DNA from: an uncultured Clostridia bacterium
Lineage (GTDB): Bacteria; Bacillota; Clostridia; TANB77; CAG-508
Assembly: GCA_934133165.1 (NCBI GenBank)
Contig: CAKPAW010000023.1
Span: forward strand, 1-5,724
Length of the DNA: 5,724 nucleotides
Reading direction: 5' to 3'
The stretch's first letter is position 1; the number at the start of each line of letters is the position of its first letter. The translations under genes were made by a program, and so were the position numbers. This document shows, one piece after another, positions 4,705 to 5,724 of the stretch. The notes under the pieces were generated by a model. It was not told the DNA's origin, searched no databases, and worked only from the letters and a program-made list of their open reading frames with translations.

Positions 4705-5724
4705 AATTACAAAGAAGTAAAAGTTTACTTACAACAATACTAACAAGTATTATAATCATATCCATTTTTATAGGTATATTTCTAATTGTTTTACACATTC
4801 AAAACAAACATTATATCAAAATAATAAATGCAAAAATAAATTTAATTGTTAATACTGTTGTGAAAAACTATCCAGATGTTAATGAAGAAGATATTTTAAA
4901 AATACTAAACACTCAAAGTAACTATGGTGAAGATATCTTAAAAAAATATGGATATGATAATGAAGTTTCTAACATAAAAGAATTACAAGAAGAAATGAAT
5001 CGTTCAAAAACTCAAGATTTAATTTTAATAAGTTTATTTGGCTTGCTTTCACTTAGTGCATATTTAGTATATGTTGCCTCTCAAGAGAGAAAGATTAAAG
5101 AAATAAATGAATACATAAATCAAATAAATAATAAAAACTATACTTTAAAAATAAAAGATAATAAAGAAGATGAATTATCAAAACTTAGAAACGAATTATA
5201 TAAAACAACTATTATATTAAAAGAAGCCGCTGAAAATAGTAAAAAAGAAAAAGAAGAATTAAGCACAGCACTTGCAGACATTTCGCATCAATTAAAAACT
5301 CCTTTAACATCAATACGAATAATGCTTGATAATATTAATGATAATCCAGATATGTCAGAAGATGTAAGAAATGATTTTATTTTAGAAATTAGCAAACAAG
5401 TAGATTGGATAAGTTCTCTTGTTATATCTCTTTTAAAAATTGCAAAATTTGATGCTGGCACAATAAAAATGGAAAATGAAAAAATTGATGCTCAAAAATT
5501 AATAAGTGATGTAATTGATAGTTTGGCTATTTTAATTGAAGTTAAAGAAATTAAAATAGAAACTAATATAGATAAAAATTCTACCTTTATAGCAGATTAT
5601 AAATGGCAAAAAGAAGCTTTAATAAACATCTTAAAAAATTCTATAGAACACTCTCCACAAGGTTCTAAAATACTTATAACAGTTGAAAACAATAGTGTTT
5701 TTCTAAAAATAAAAATACAAGATT
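4701..5724 (+). CDS. Sensor histidine kinase (HisKA type), 3'-partial
   Basis: The frame starts at GTG 4701, overlaps the regulator stop by 4 bp (GTGA), and stays open to the window end for 341 residues. It is a membrane sensor that phosphorylates the upstream-encoded regulator. Predicted membrane helices lie at about 8-33 and 106-126, flanking an extracellular loop of about 70 residues that has no recognised sensor domain. A charged, probably coiled-coil linker follows at about 127-187 (KEDELSKLRNELYK). The H-box is DISHQLKTPLTS with phosphoacceptor His196. A second HisKA helix contains SLLKIAKFDAG (243-253). The N-box is ALINILKNSIEHS (306-318, Asn309 and Asn313). The window ends at IQD, where Asp341 should be the first residue of the G1 box (DxGxG), so most of the ATP lid and the C-terminus are missing. 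The residue after the phosphorylated His is Gln rather than the usual Glu or Asp. Confidence 0.93.
   Translation, partial: MKLQRSKSLLTTILTSIIIISIFIGIFLIVLHIQNKHYIKIINAKINLIVNTVVKNYPDVNEEDILKILNTQSNYGEDILKKYGYDNEVSNIKELQEEMNRSKTQDLILISLFGLLSLSAYLVYVASQERKIKEINEYINQINNKNYTLKIKDNKEDELSKLRNELYKTTIILKEAAENSKKEKEELSTALADISHQLKTPLTSIRIMLDNINDNPDMSEDVRNDFILEISKQVDWISSLVISLLKIAKFDAGTIKMENEKIDAQKLISDVIDSLAILIEVKEIKIETNIDKNSTFIADYKWQKEALINILKNSIEHSPQGSKILITVENNSVFLKIKIQD

Noticed and set aside
1..5724. CRISPR array, insertion sequence ends, tRNA or rRNA genes
   Set aside because: No regularly spaced repeats, transposase frames, terminal inverted repeats or RNA-gene sequence patterns were seen. Coding genes fill almost the whole window.

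Overview
The window is strongly AT-rich. Third codon positions are mostly A or T, with heavy use of ATA, AGA and AAA, and nearly every gene has a good AAGGAG-type ribosome binding site. TGA acts as a normal stop and TGG encodes Trp, so the standard bacterial code fits. Together with the protein families this points to a low-GC Firmicute, most likely a gut-type member of the Clostridia. The species cannot be named from the sequence.

Layout, all on the + strand: (1) 1-642, the 3' part of a monofunctional peptidoglycan glycosyltransferase (GT51) whose N-terminus lies outside the window. (2) 643-738, a short interval with an 11-bp tandem direct repeat placed 10 bp upstream of a perfect TATAAT, the geometry of a PhoB/OmpR-family activated promoter, followed by a small dyad in the leader. 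(3) 739-1416, an ABC transporter ATPase of the LolD/MacB/Bce type. (4) 1431-3953, an 840-residue FtsX-type permease with eight predicted membrane segments and two large extracellular domains. (5) 3954-4001, a perfect 20-bp stem that looks like an intrinsic terminator, followed by an extended -10 element. (6) 4036-4704, an OmpR/PhoB-family response regulator. (7) 4701-5724, the sensor histidine kinase, which starts with GTG, overlaps the regulator by 4 bp and runs off the window just as its ATP-binding G1 box begins.

The last four genes form a typical Firmicute cell-envelope module: a two-component system beside an ABC exporter or detoxification pump. The likely circuit, which is inference, is that the kinase senses an envelope signal or a peptide antibiotic, the regulator is phosphorylated, and it activates the transporter promoter at 643-676. 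The protein architecture (8-TM permease with two ectodomains, kinase with an extracellular loop of about 70 residues) does not match the classic BceAB-BceRS type, which has a 10-TM permease with one ectodomain and a kinase with almost no extracellular loop. The substrate is therefore open. The lipid II-polymerising enzyme next door fits a cell-wall theme but does not prove a link. No mobile element, CRISPR array, rRNA or tRNA was seen. The most useful new observation is the activator-site and promoter layout between genes 1 and 2.
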